The notes below the pieces were generated by a model that did not search any database, was not told where the DNA came from, and saw only the letters and a program-made list of their open reading frames with translations. Positions 44,344 to 57,905 of a stretch of DNA of 64,000 nt are shown piece by piece. The position numbers and the translations under genes are program-made. Source of the stretch: Blasia pusilla (Eukaryota; Marchantiophyta; Marchantiopsida; Blasiales); the NCBI GenBank assembly GCA_050084515.1, contig CM114273.1:25296001-25360000 (forward strand), written 5' to 3'. Each line of letters opens with the position of its first letter. Position 1 is the stretch's first letter.

Positions 44344-46240
44344 GAAAATACCATAAAAAGGGGGAGAGTTCATCTTTATTCTTCCATCTATATTGATCGT
44401 CTTCATACAGACATAGATAGATAACAGGGGAGGGGGAAGGTAAAGGACATGTAGGGCAGGGTCAAACCCTCTTCATTCCTTTGAAGAGTAGAGGTGTGCA
44501 TAGGGTAGAAAATGAGAATAATGTGGATAGGGTAAAGAAGTGGAGGTTGATTGAGAGACACTCCATTCTTTCTAGAGGAAGGGATAAACCATCTATTCCT
44601 TGGAAGAAGAATCCAAAGGGGATACGCAAAGTTGGAGGGATTCCTTTTCAATCCCTACTCACTTAAAGTAAATGAGCTAGATGATAAAGGAGGGGAGTTT
44701 TGATAGAGAGTGTAGGGAAGGACCCTATTCATTCCTTCGAAGAATACAAATACAAAAGAGTAGAGACTAAGTATGTGTTGTGTGGGTAATAATAAGAAAT
44801 TAGGGTAATGGAAGGATCCACTATTATATGGAGAGGAGAGGCACGAGGAGATCCCTCCCTCTCTCAAAAGAAATGAAGATGGATTGGCCTTATATGGAAG
44901 GGCACGTATGATTCTTTTGGCCAAATACATCTCACAACTTTGAAAATACTAGTGTATACTAATGGCTTGAGGGGTTAATTGAATAGAAAATTTTCCATGG
45001 ATGTATTATATATTCTTTTATTTCTTAAAAGGAATAAAAATGAGCCTTCTCAAATGAATTCTCGTTGTTTTACATGTCAAATTTCTTTTACACATGACAA
45101 TGAGCATTTGAACAATACCCTACATATTTCTCTCACATAGACTTTCGTAAAGATATCAACTAGACATAAGATAAATAATTATTTAGATACTTGTTTCCAT
45201 ATATCTGAATATGAGAGGAATTTCCACATGAAATCATTTTTCCAAAATTTTTCTTAACTATAACCAATGTTCCATTCTATTGATGTTGGATCTGTAAAAA
45301 TATTTTCTCCCCTTTTGCATTGTGCTGATGATTTGTTTAGAAAGTAAACTTTACTAAGTTTGCTGGTGGGCTTGGAAATGCTTTACATGTCTATTGTTAG
45401 AGTTTTCCACTACTTTGCTAATCCTTTGTAAATCCAAAATTTTAAGTGCACATTGTGTGAGTGTATTGTGGGTCGCTTTGAAGTATTTTGTAAGCTGGTC
45501 ATTATCTTGTGAGTGGAGAAAAATTGTGATGACATTGCAAGTATGAGGGTGGGGGGGGGTTTGGAATAACTCATAGGAAATTATGTAGCTTGTGATTTAT
45601 AATTCAATATTTTTCGTCCTAGGAATGCAAAAATCTCTGAAGAGAATGGAAAAAAAAAGGACATGCTATAGATTCATAAAGGACTTACAAATATATGAAT
45701 CCATGGGATAAACATCATCCATCTTTATATTTATCATGGCCTCTCACTCCTAAAATTTTATCCAAATTTCCAAAATTCTCACTCTTAAATTAGTTTATTT
45801 TCTATATTATTTCTGAGCTATGCCATTTATTTTATTTATGAAAAATACTCGCATGATGGCAAGTGGGAGGTGGGGAGGGGTGGGAAAGGCACCGCTAGCG
45901 ATGGTGTTGTAGGAGAATATCCATGGGAAACCAAGAGTTGCAGATAAGTGTTATTTCATACTTAGTCTAATTTTACTCTTATATTCATTTCATATGGTTT
46001 CAATATTAAGTACGATATGTTCCAATGATTGGAAACACACAAGGTATTATAAATACAATGGCTTGTATTCAAAGGCAAGCATTATGAAAGATGTTTGTAG
46101 CAAGAGGAGGACCGGAAAGAAGATCTTTTCCAACCAAGATATCAACTTTAATTTTATTACATGGCCTAAATCCTTATTATAGTCATATTTGAAGTGAACA
46201 AGTATTTATAGTAATTATTGAGCTTCCTAATATGTTTTCT
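44344..46240. other. AT-rich stretch with loose internal repetition
   Basis: Near 44470-44760 a CATTCCTT(T/C)GAAGA phrase and surrounding GGGATA-type text recur about 250 bases apart; otherwise nothing is identified. Open stretches at 44403-44651 and 44655-44930 (minus) have no known domain. Confidence 0.45.
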
Positions 46241-47379
46241 TTCTTTGTTATGCAACACTCAATGTCCCATCTATGTGAGGAGGAGGGTGGCACGGAGTGA
46301 TGATTGGAAATCTATCGTTATGCAAGAATTTCATTCTACCTCTTGAGTGTTGGGGGAAAAAAGTACCTAGAGATCCATCACTAGTATTTAGGAGGATTGT
46401 GTGTTGAATACTTTGTTGGGGGCAACCACATCCATATACCGTGCCTCATGGTTTTTTCCCTCACATATTGTGGCATAGGAAGGTAGGCATGCCAAAATTT
46501 GTTTTTACTTGCCATCATGCTATGTGGGCGTAGAGATGGTGTTTTTTCCTCATATTCACATGTAGCCACACGAAAGGTGGTGGAACGTCCCTTAGAACAT
46601 GTGCTTTGTATGTTGACCACCGGGTCATAGGAGGTTATGATTGCTAATATGGCATAAATATAGGCTCGACCTGCCATAAAGCATAACATAGTTGCATATG
46701 GAATGGTATTGTTGGATAATCTATGTGTTTTTTTCACTTGGTTAGTCCATGAGGTCAATTTTATTTTCCATAGCATATCTTGTTGGATTTAGGAGAAAAA
46801 TTCTTGCTGTTAGATGAGGAGGATCTTTATAGATTTAGGCCTAGCTCAAGCTTATGTTGAGCGATTTATATTTCAAATTTAGCCTTGAGTAGGTGAGGCA
46901 AGTACAACATAATTGATCATCTGACACAACATATTGATGAGACTTAAGCTAGAGCATATGAAAATGAGGCAATGGTGTGAGCAAAGATGATAGTGATCCA
47001 TGCGCACTCCTATATTATATTGGTTGGTGGAGTGGTGCTAAAATTGATGGGTTTCACCTTTGATTACTATGAGGAGATGGCTTCCTATAGGCCATGATGA
47101 CAGTCTAGTGATAGAAGTTAGCTTGTTGCCAATATGATTTATTGGTGTGATGACTCGTTCATGACCAATGCCCCACTGTAGGTCATGACACGCGTATTTA
47201 TTTTTGGAGGAGAAATGCCTTTATGTGGCTCGATTGAGAAGCTTTGACAAGCACATTAATATATATTAGACTGAGGCATTTGTACCAAATTGAGATGGGT
47301 TAGATCCAGATGAGTTTGAGATAGCAAGGAATTCTACATTGTCACCCTTGGGCGTCACAGGGATTTTTTGACAATTTCA

Positions 47380-48083
<704 letters not shown>

Positions 48084-48419
48084 TGTAGGAATATTAGAGA
48101 TGTTAGCCATTGCAATTGGAGTGGTATATGATCTTGATCATCAAGGAGTGGCGATTGTGAAGATGTCTAAGTTGGCTACATGTGAGCAATCATGAACCAC
48201 TAGTACTCAAGGGGTTGCACAATAGAAGCCAACCCTAAAAATAGAAAATTCTATCATAGTCAGTAAGGAGACTTGTAAGCCATATATCCAACCCAAATCA
48301 ATAGGAGAATGATGCCGGAAACATCACTTCTTGAGGAGTCATCAGACTTGATTTGCATTTAGTATGAAATTATTTTACTGTGTTAAATGGTCCAGGGATT
48401 CACATGAAGTAAGCTATTG

Positions 48420-49262
48420 GTATGCCAATCTTTAGAAAACCTTACATGTATAGTGATATGGAGAGGGCCTTGATTCAAAGCGAGAGCAAGGACTTATAAA
48501 GACGTGATTAATGAAGATGTTACATGGAGAGTATGCATATACCACAATCATGCTTGCTCAACGAGGGATATGTATGGAAATTGGATGAATAGGTGGATGT
48601 ATAGATACTACTGATCTATTAATCAGAAGATAAAGGTTGATAGATGTTTGATACCTATTCTTGAGAAGATCTTTGATACTATTGGGCATGCAAATGTCTC
48701 TAGTTCAATATGTCTTTGAATGAGATACCATCAATTTACTCTTAGATTAAAGGACGGAAAAAAGAGAAAAATTTGGAGCATGAATGATGATGGGAAGGAT
48801 TCTTTGTACTTATAAAGGTTTTTACCATTTGGGTTGAAGAACGCTTCAGAAGGGTTTAGCGAGTCGTAGATAAGATCTTCACATGTGTGTATTTCGATAA
48901 GTGTTACAATGATAATATCATAGTCTTTGATATTATAGTTGAGAAGCATGAGTGGCACCTAAGAGAGGTATTTCAACGATTGCTCTTACATGGGTTGGAG
49001 TTGCATTCAAGAAAGCGCCAGTTCCTTCATGATCAGATTGAGTTCTTGGGTTACACGATATACCCAGGTGAACTGAGTGTTCTAGAGAGGAAGGTAGAGG
49101 TATCTAACGCATTCCGTATTATATGATGTGAGTTGAGTTCATGCATTTATGGGATTGGAAAACTTCTATCGACATTATGCAAATGGATTCAAAACTATTG
49201 CAAAGCCTTTTATCTTGATAATGAAGGTGGATTACGGATAGCAATGTGTGGAAGAATGGAGA
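48420..49262 (+). pseudogene. E2-family RT, second copy
   Basis: Collinear with 14650-15480. Start block near 48455 (TATAGTGATATGGAGAGGGC), F-L-P-F-G-L-K-N-A near 48825-48850, and the catalytic box as Y-N-D-N-I-I-V-F near 48903-48930. One Asp remains and the Y-I-D-D pattern is lost. The thumb and H-D-Q-I-E-F-L-G-Y follow (49028-49060). Confidence 0.82.
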
Positions 49263-49350
49263 GGGGGGGGGCAAGGGGGAGGCTCATTAAATATGATATT
49301 TTATTTTATAAGTGTATGGATGGTGGTAACAGTGCATCTTGTGTAATTTA

Positions 49351-49572
49351 TCTATTATCTATATTATTATGGGAAAATGTTTTCTTGATTTGCAAACACC
49401 TCTATGTTTGACACGTGGCAACTTGGCAGCAAGAAAATGTTTCACATGCTAAGGGTAGCAAGAAAAAAATAAATTTTTGTGCAACATCATTAATATCTTC
49501 CCTTCATGGGCTATACACTAGTTCTTCAAACACTTTTTTTATTTCCCGTGCATCGCACGAGCACCTTACTAG
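49351..49572 (+). mobile_element. Short non-autonomous Helitron
   Basis: The 5' end TCTATTATCTATATTATTA follows an A at 49350; an internal alternative start lies at 49358. The 3' end has a hairpin CCCGTGC-ATC-GCACGAG (49545-49561), then CACCTTACTAG, followed by T at 49573. TC start, 3' hairpin, CTAG end and insertion between A and T are the Helitron hallmarks. Only 222 bp, no coding capacity. It lies just past the broken end of the E2-family fragment. Confidence 0.85.
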
Positions 49573-49959
49573 TATTAATTATTGGAGAGTTCCCTTTCAT
49601 TTTTCCGAACCCCTCTCCTCTTGACTCTTGGCACAGCCAATTAATAGGATTTTTCACCTTTTGAGTAAATAGGATTGTTCAAAATTAATTTAAAATGACA
49701 CTTAAGATTTGTAAGAATTCATTATGGAAAGTAATTCAACTTTGTGCATGGTACCAATTACACTAGTGATGTGTATGCCAAGGACAACCCTATCAACTAC
49801 TATGACCCTAGGCTTTATCCTTTGAAAGAGGACTCCCTTCTCTTTCCACTAGTTCAAAAGTTCTCAAGAATAACTTTTTTTTTTCAAGATTTATCCTTAA
49901 GAAAACAAAAGAAGTTTAAATTTTCAAAAGTAAAAGAATCTTAAATGAGGAAAATATCG

Positions 49960-51720
49960 CATGTGCGGCTTTTTAAGGAATTCGGACGTACGTCCTAGTT
50001 TAGCGGACGGACGGAATACCACCCTCACGCGAGACAGGCGGAATGCGGCTCACACGAGAACTGGACAGGTTCACTCACCGTATTCTGGACGAAAGGGCAC
50101 TAGACTGAACTAAACCAGACGTGGAGGTGCACGTGGAGGGTACGAGCGGATGAAGTGGAGACAGAACAGTGGAGTAAAAGTGACGTGTCTCTAGAACCCA
50201 AGCCTACTAGACTCCAAAAAACTGTATTGTGTAGTATCATCCAACAGACGGTGATAGTGTCTGTTGTGTCGTACACACTTTAGCTTATCCAGCGTGCCAA
50301 AACTGAGCTCGCCTCGTAGTTGACGGACCGCCGCATTTGTCGTGTCAGCCGGACACACTAGTCTACTAGCTCCGGTCCTCGCCAGTCCAGTCCAGTCCAT
50401 GGCTACTGCGGCAGCACGGGCTGTGAGTGCCTCACGCACGGTACGTTCGCTCCGCCTTACGAATCGATCTAGACATCCAAGCGATGGATGGTACTCCTTG
50501 TACTGACAACGTGATTCTCTCGCACGCTTGAGGAGTGGACTGCCGATCGATCTGGACGGTGCGGGCTGAATGCGCGCTAGATGGAGCGCGCGACTCCGTC
50601 GTCGCTTGGCTCGGTCGCGCGCTCCGTTCGTAAGGAACGCTTTTCTGCCATTGCCTGGGAATCAAGGTAGCGTCTTTCGCGCACTTCCGCTAGCGATATA
50701 TTCATCCATCCATCCATCGAAACGAAGCGAGACGCGCTCCGCACGTAACTGGTCCCGCAGACTCCCGCTAGATTTCATGGACACGTTTGATCTTACGGTG
50801 CAGGTGCGAGCGCTTTTTGAGACGTCCATCCTCCGCGGACGGATTGAGTGGACGCTTCTCTGTTCCCCCTTCCAAGCTAGTTCTGTTGGACGGATCGTCG
50901 TCCTCGGGACGCGATCACAGTAGACGGGGAAGAAACGGAACGCAAAACCCCCCTTCCAGGCTGGAATGACAGGCTGGTACAGGACTTACAAGAACATGTT
51001 GAGAGCGTGGTCGAGAAGGAAGAGACATAGACCGTATCAGACCCGGGTGTACTCCCACTGGAAGTCCTGCTGGCCCCTCTCGAGGGCGGGCCGGGACTGG
51101 ATTGTTGCTGGACAGCGCTGAGCGTGGACAAGGCGGAGCCCGCACTTTTCATCTCATGCGTACGATCGACATCCTGCCGGCCATGCAGCCGTGCGATTCA
51201 GCTTGCGACAACGAAATGAATCTAAGAAACGAGACAAGAAAAAAAAGGAGAAAAACGAAAAAAAAACGCAAACGGAACGAAACGAGAGTACATCAGAAGG
51301 TTTCGAGCTGGGTCCTTAAGCGCAGGAATCAATCAATCAGCGGCTTGGCCACATGAACGGACGGACGGACGGATCGATGAACCGAGGAGCCCTAGCTACG
51401 ATTACTAGCGCAAAACGATCAAACGAATATTCTATCAGATCCGCTAGATTGAATCTCCTCTCCCTTCTCTCCTTAGTCCTTAGTCGTCCCGCCGGCGCTT
51501 CTTAAGTGCCGCCCCTGAGCCTAGTTAGTTAGTTAATTAATTAATTAATCGGACCTCAGAAACGCAGAAAGACTCAGACTCAGAAAGCAAAGTTCAGCAC
51601 GAAATTTGCTTGACGGAAGAATATTTGCACGTGGGAGTTCTGACAACGTACTGCAAATGACAAGCTAATCTAGACCGGATTCCGGAGCCGCCGTGGACTG
51701 GAAGGGATGGATGGAGTAAA
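49960..51720. other. GC- and CpG-rich island of unknown function
   Basis: About 1.75 kb with GC clearly above 50 percent and abundant CG dinucleotides, against a CpG-poor AT-rich surround. No retroelement motif. Several overlapping open stretches (50570-50923 plus, 50432-50665 minus, 50877-51152 minus) are Arg/Ser/Pro-rich, as GC-rich DNA tends to give. Short simple repeats occur: CATC x4 near 50703, GGAC x4 near 51358, TTAA-type near 51525-51548. It may be unmethylated host DNA such as a promoter or first exons of a gene. Confidence 0.5.
50990..51221 (-). CDS. Candidate exon, unknown protein
   Basis: On the minus strand, 51222 upward is a long T/C tract ending in TTTCTTAG, a plausible splice acceptor. 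The sequence then stays open from about 51190 to 50990 in one frame, rich in Ser, Thr, Gly and Pro (ATG at 51152). At 50989-50984 comes GTAAGT, a consensus donor. No homology is recognised and I could not link it to a next exon. It could equally be chance in a GC-rich region. Confidence 0.25.
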
Positions 51721-52995
51721 CATTTTTTTCATGAACGGAAAGAGTTAACCATGGTTAAGTAAGGTGGCTCCACATTTGTCCTGCTCAAACCAAGCTGGAG
51801 CGGATTTTAAAGTCAACGGCATATTAGAGATGAAGGAAAAACGTCATGATAAAAGAGTATTAACTCGAGTTGATCCTAAAACCAACCGACTACTCTCAAT
51901 GTGTTACTAATTAACTCTAGGTGAGGAAAAAAAAAAGGAAGTAAGAGTGAGCCATTACACAATGGGAGAATAGGATGTGATGGTGGGAGGAAATTTAGGG
52001 TTCCCTATTGCATTACATAATCGATATGATTATATTTGGGAGTGACAAAAGATTGTTGATGTTCCACTAGAGTGGTTTCTATCTTGTATCCACTAGAGTT
52101 TTTGGTAACAAATATTTATTTTTTCGTGGAATGGGCTACATGAAAGAAGAAAATGAATGCAGCACCCAACAATGTAATTCGACGAAGAGAGGATGCGGAA
52201 AATTTCCTATTGTACATCATAGGTTATATTATAGTTATTTTTGTTGCAAAAGGGGGCATGCTTTTTAAAAGTGAGAACTCTATCAAATTTTCAGTATCAC
52301 TTTCTTTTTATCACACTCATATGATGGAAGGATTTTTAATTGTAGGCAAGCATCTACGATGAAAGTTTATAAGGTCTTTGGAATTAATATACATTATGGC
52401 ATAACTTGGTTTTCCTACCAAATCTTCCTTTTTTTGGATTTTTTTATTTTTTATGGGCCTTGTGGCCTTGGTGTTTCCCGACTCTCTAAGTCTTCCCTCC
52501 TTGTACTTGTGATGGGTTCCCACATCTTCTTTTATTCATGTCTTGTATTTCCAGACTTCCTTGGAATCTTTGCACTTGCTACTTTTGGTTGATGATTCCT
52601 ACTACTAGGGGTTTGCCCATGTTGCGCCCTCATCAATTCATGTTACAAGCATAGCTTATATACCTTGTATAAATCAAAATTTGGAGTGGTGGAGAATCTC
52701 CCTTAATTTCCCACTACCTCCCTTAATTAGTCACTCCTCATCCTAATGTCCCCTTGCATACATCATATTTCGGAGTAGTGAAGAGCCTTCATTAATTTCC
52801 AGCTAGCTCCATAAATTGCCCCTTGAGATGCAATGCATGGTGGGAGAATTTCGTTTTTGAATGGGTTGAAAATTTCTTTGTTCAGATATATATATATATA
52901 TATATACGCACTTTGTTTCAATAAGATAGATGGGAGAAGTCCTTCAATACTAGGAACGAATACCATATGGGTCCCATATCATTGAACAAAGGTTA

Positions 52996-53085
<90 letters not shown>

Positions 53086-53972
53086 TCTCTTTTATCATAT
53101 AGGCCAACTTGCTAGTTAGGTTTAGGAATCTTAAAGCTTCCTTTTAATTTAAGTTTTTCTATTACTTTTTTTTGTTTCTTTTGATTGCTTTGCATTAGCC
53201 AACCAAGGTTATAAAATATCAAAGTAAAGCATTACTATCGAAATATCTTACATAACCAATTGTTTCTATATTTATAACTTCTATCCACTTAATCGTATAA
53301 CAAAAATTTCCTCTCTCAAAGAAATATTTCATCTTTTGTATTGCTACCTAAGGCTATCTAAATATAAGGTTGTATGACTAGACATTTCATATTCTTTACC
53401 AAAATTTTCTCCATATGTGGAATCTATATATTTGATCATAAAACTCAATCTTATTTGAAATTATTTCCTCTTATTTGAATCTTATTTTGATTTTTTTTCA
53501 ATTGATTCCAATTTTGGACTATATTCAACTAACTTAATCCTTGTAATCTTTACCAAAAATCGAGTAAGGAATTTATTTCATTCTTCAATTTATCTAATTT
53601 CTAAGTGTATATATCATCATATTTCGTATAATTGTCTCATAGGAGAGAAAAATATTTGGAAATACATAACATCTAATTTTCTCATAACATAAATATTTCC
53701 ATTGGATAAGATTGGAATCTATTGCACATTCTATGCACTAGTGTACAATTTATATCCTACATATCTTCATTTATGCCCCACCATTACTATTAATTTCCAT
53801 ATAGAAATTCTTTAGTATGTTTCGCTCCAAATGTTCCTAAACTAAAATTTGTTTTTCATTAGTTTTTTTTGCCATAAAAGATGCGGCATTTTGTGCGTTT
53901 ACCATATTTTTATACTCTTAAGAGCATATCCCTCCATGGAAAGTTTCTTGACTCTATCACTTCCACGGTCAA
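51721..53972. other. AT-rich stretch with TA microsatellites
   Basis: (TA)n at 52886-52906 and a long one at 52998-53082. Open stretches such as 52359-52592 show no known domain. Confidence 0.6.
52998..53082. repeat. (TA)n microsatellite, about 42 units
   Basis: Uninterrupted TA run. Confidence 0.98.
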
Positions 53973-54330
53973 GGTTGTGTGTAAAAAAAGTCAATGTTCA
54001 CGGACACATCAATGTTCATGGACTTATGACGTAAGTCCATGATGAGTCTTACGTCCGTCCGATGGAAGGATTTTTCCATATAGGCCCCACCATCTGCTTC
54101 TTTCTCTTCCCCTTACTTTCTTCCATGTTATGCGCTTTCTCGTTTCTTCCTTCCTCTACCTCCACGTCCACTCCCTTCCTCCCCCCTTATTGCCCCGCCC
54201 ATCCCTACCTTGCCTTCCACCACGAGGTATAAGTGTGGCCTCCACCTCTTGCAACCCATGTTCGTGGACATCTCCACATTTGTCTCTCTATGTCCGCCTT
54301 AAGGAGGGACTTGTTTGTTTTTGTGCAACT
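53973..54330 (+). mobile_element. MITE copy 2 (GTGCAACC family)
   Basis: Starts GGTTGTGTGTAAAAAAAGTC and ends TTTGTTTTTGTGCAACT, imperfect terminal inverted repeats. Interior blocks CATATAGGCCCCACC, CTTGCCTTCCACCA and AAGTGTGGCCTCCACCTCTT match the other copies. About 358 bp, no coding capacity. Confidence 0.7.
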
Positions 54331-56737
54331 ATATCCATGGTTGATGATTTATGATAAGTTTGAGACAAGGGTTAAGAAAAAAATACCATTAAATTTGTGC
54401 CTAACTATTGTTAAGAATTCTTCCTCGTATTATAGGTTATAATTCTCCTCTATATCCTTTTTGAAATGATTAAAAAAACTATTATGAATCCACAATCCTA
54501 GTAGTCTTTTTTGGATTATGTATTAGGATGATTCAAATTCCAAGTATTTTGAATATGCTCTAAGTCATCTTTAATTTCCTCTAACCGTTCTGTTTATTGT
54601 GACTTGTAAGTCCACAAGATCATTATAAATTTTAAGATATGCTTAAGCTCTTGGAATTTTTTTCCTCCATCATTCTTATGAATTCAAAATTCCTTCTCGC
54701 CATTCTTGATCCATACAAGTTAATAATATAAAACTTTTTCATCGTGAAATATCAATATTTTTAGTCGTATAAATTTATGAATGTATAATTATTTATATGT
54801 AGTAGGGGTAAAATTAACATGATAGATATGTATTAGTCTTGATCTTCCTATATTTATTTAAAGAAGGTCCTAAAGATTGGGTATATAGTATGATGAAGAT
54901 GCTAATCCCCCATGATACAAGTTGCATTATCTCATACGTAACTTAAGACTAAAGGTCTTCAATAACCTAAAGATCTTTTGAACATCTCTATACTATTATT
55001 GCAAACCCTCTCTTTAAGTTTTGACAACTAATTGTTAGATGCGTGTCATTTTAGACATGATTTTGACACATATCTTTGATTCAAATTTAATTAAAAATAA
55101 TCATATGTATACATTTATTTTTGGGCTATTTAATATGCACAATTGATTCTATATTTACCTTGCGATTTGTAATCGTGCATTGGAAGACCATCTTAGTAGT
55201 CCTTCATGTACATGCTCTTACATTCTAGTACTCAAGATTATGATAATATTCATCTAACATCAAGAAAGTTAAATCATGCCAAAATTCCGATTATAGCACT
55301 TTTAGAAACTTGATTTAATTTGGACATTCTTTCATATATATAACAAGAACCTTCATTGATATAATTAATCTTTTAAGTGTGGATTGATCACAATTAATGT
55401 TCTAATTGGCTAATCTTTATATCTTTCATATTGAATATTATGAAAAAGACATGAAATATGTATTTACCTTAATCTAATCATTGATGGGATCAAAGTAATA
55501 TATATATATATATATATTCAATTGATATATACACATTTCATTCTTAATCAGATAAGATAATTATGGAAGATCTATACTCTTTATTTAATATCTCTCGTGA
55601 TATTTTCACAAGTCCACTATCCCAACCCAATATAAGTCAAGGACCTTACTTTGGAATTAGTCCCCTCTACCTATTGGAATATAGGCGTCATCATGAAAAA
55701 ATACATATCACTAGCTAAATTAACTCTAATGATTAAAAGAAGGAGTTAAGACTTCTTGTCGAAAGAGAGGAGATATGGGTTTCATATCCCTAAAGAGAAG
55801 TTTCATAGTTAAACTTGCATACCATATAAAATTTATAATGAAAACGTAAGAATTGAAAGAGGAGATTTCGGTGTTAGATCTCAAACTCTTTTAAATTGGA
55901 GGTATAAGCTTATATTTAGATGAATATTGCGAGCAAGGGTATCACTACGCATACAACAACTACGTGGAGGAAGATGAGGTAAAAAGGAAAGTATTACTAT
56001 GACATAATAACACAATTATATATGATGCACCAACCTCTTGTCATCCAAGGTATTAAGATGATGTGGGAGTTTAGTATCTACTACATTTGGTAGTGGATAT
56101 AAAATTTTTAATGAACGTAAATGATCTTAGGTTCAAAACTATAATGACATAGCATCTCTGTAAATAGTTCACAAGATATAAACTTCAAGGTTGGTCTTTT
56201 TAATAAAAAAATCCTTGAAAATTTATAGGAATTTATTTACATTCAATAGAAATACTTGGGAAATTTAAAACTTGGCAGATTTGCTCATAGAAAATCCTAC
56301 ATAGTAGATTTCTTGCTCCTATTTATGGCATACTGATTGTGGCATAGACATATCCTATAAATAGGCATGATCTTCCAACAACTCCATGACTACATTAATT
56401 ATAAGAATTTAAGATATTATTAATTTTTTCATTACTCCTTAATGGATGCCTTTAATAATTCCAATAACTTAAGTGATTGATTGAAATATACACATAATCT
56501 TAAATGATCATAATAAAAAATCATTAAAAAAAATATTGAAAGAAAAAGATAAGGAAAAAATTAGAAACTTTAAATTTAACATTAATTAATTATAAGAGAT
56601 ATCCATAAAAACCATAAAATTTAAAATAAGACCCATGATATCTATAGCGCGTTGTAGTTCCCTTATATGGTGCATTTACTCTATTAGATCACCAAAACCT
56701 AAAGATAAAATTTATTTTGACAATCTATCATGCTCAA
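54331..56737. other. AT-rich stretch without recognised features
   Basis: A short TA run at 55499-55517. Nothing else that I can identify. Confidence 0.5.
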
Positions 56738-57056
56738 GGTTGCATGGAAATGGATATGTCAACGGATATGCCCAAGAGGCAAGATAACATGTAGGCAAAG
56801 TCCGAGGCTTTACATGCGTCCTATTGAAGGACTTCTCCATATGGGCCCCATCTTCTCCTGATTTCTCATTCTCCCCACTTGCCTTCGTGTTTCATATTCA
56901 CTCGCTTCTTCGAATCTTCTCCCTCCATCTCCACTCCCTCCCCCCTTATTACCTCACTCGCCCTTGCTTTGCCTTCCATCATGAAGTATAAGTGTAGGTC
57001 CCATCTCTTGCAATCCATGTCAACAATTGTTCGTCCATGTCCGTTTTTGTGCAACC
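56738..57056 (+). mobile_element. MITE copy 3 (GTGCAACC family)
   Basis: Starts GGTTGCATGGAAATGGATAT and ends GTCCGTTTTTGTGCAACC, about 319 bp. The interior matches copies at 27010 and 53973 (CATATGGGCCCCATC, CCCCACTTGCCT, AAGTGTAGGTCCCATCTCTT). Target duplication not clear. Confidence 0.72.
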
Positions 57057-57239
57057 ATGCCAACAAGTCCCTTGCCCTAATTTTTTGCTACCCTAAGAAC
57101 ATGCACGGGCTTGGGATGCGAAAGCGGGTACCAGATAAGATTGAGGGATTGAATGGGTGTGAGGGTTGTGAGCATTCGCCTGGCCTACATCCAACGCTTG
57201 TGCGACCTGCACTCTCAGGTGTTTTAGATTTATCTCAGG

Positions 57240-57606
57240 AATTTAGGATAGATCAATGAGATCTAGTAGGGAGCCTTTGCAAGTAGTGGAGGTCAGCCTC
57301 AAGAGGTCAAGGATGACATGTTGAGACCACGGGTAAGCTTAGAGAGCAAGTTTCCCATTCCTTTTGGCCCATTTTGAGCCATATAGAGAAACTTACTATT
57401 TTGGGTAAGTTGCCATATTGAGTATAGTTGACTTTTCACTTTGGGAAGTGACCCTTGACCCACTATAGTAGGTCAAGAGCCAAGGAGGTGATTGGAGATA
57501 TTTTGGTACTTCTCGTCTCGTTGTGTTGGTACTTCTCGTCTCTGTGTTTGTATGTGTTTTCGGTGACAACGATGTATGTTATGTAGCGATGTGTAAGCGT
57601 ACCACA
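57240..57606 (+). repeat. E2-family LTR with internal deletion
   Basis: Begins within the LTR start (TTTAGGATAGATC) and follows the E2 LTR to CCAAGGAGGTG. It then jumps at about 57487 straight to ATTGGAGATATTTTGGTACT, leaving out about 270 bases, and ends GATGTGTAAGCGTACCACA. Confidence 0.75.
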
Positions 57607-57905
57607 ACACTGAGCTCGTAGTGGCCCACATAGGGCCTAGTCACTAGGCCCGCGAAAGGTGCGTAGGGCGGACTCTGTGTTAGCCTAGTACGCCATGCAG
57701 ACCAATACGAGTTTAGGGCGAGCCGGTGTGGGGGACTTAACGAATGGATAATGACTTTGGATTGGGTATAGGCTAGCCTAGTCTGAGTCTACGTTACATG
57801 GGTGATAAGCCCGAGTGCGGGCCGTGGGTTTTCACCCCCGCATGGACATGTCTGTCCTAGGGTCGGACATAAGTCCGCGGACACGGACTTTTTCCGTGTG
57901 CAACC
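57607..57905. repeat. GC-richer block ending in a MITE terminus
   Basis: Contains a perfect 9-bp-arm palindrome GGGCCTAGT-C-ACTAGGCCC at 57633-57651. The last ~65 bases (CATGGACATG to GTGTGCAACC) look like the reverse complement of the MITE 5' terminus, best seen in GGACACGGACTTTTTCCGTG. Possibly the remaining end of a longer, different family member. Confidence 0.5.

Noticed and set aside
50570-50923. Arg-rich 117-codon protein in the CpG island
   Set aside because: Overlapping open stretches on both strands with biased composition; no domain and no supporting splice signals.
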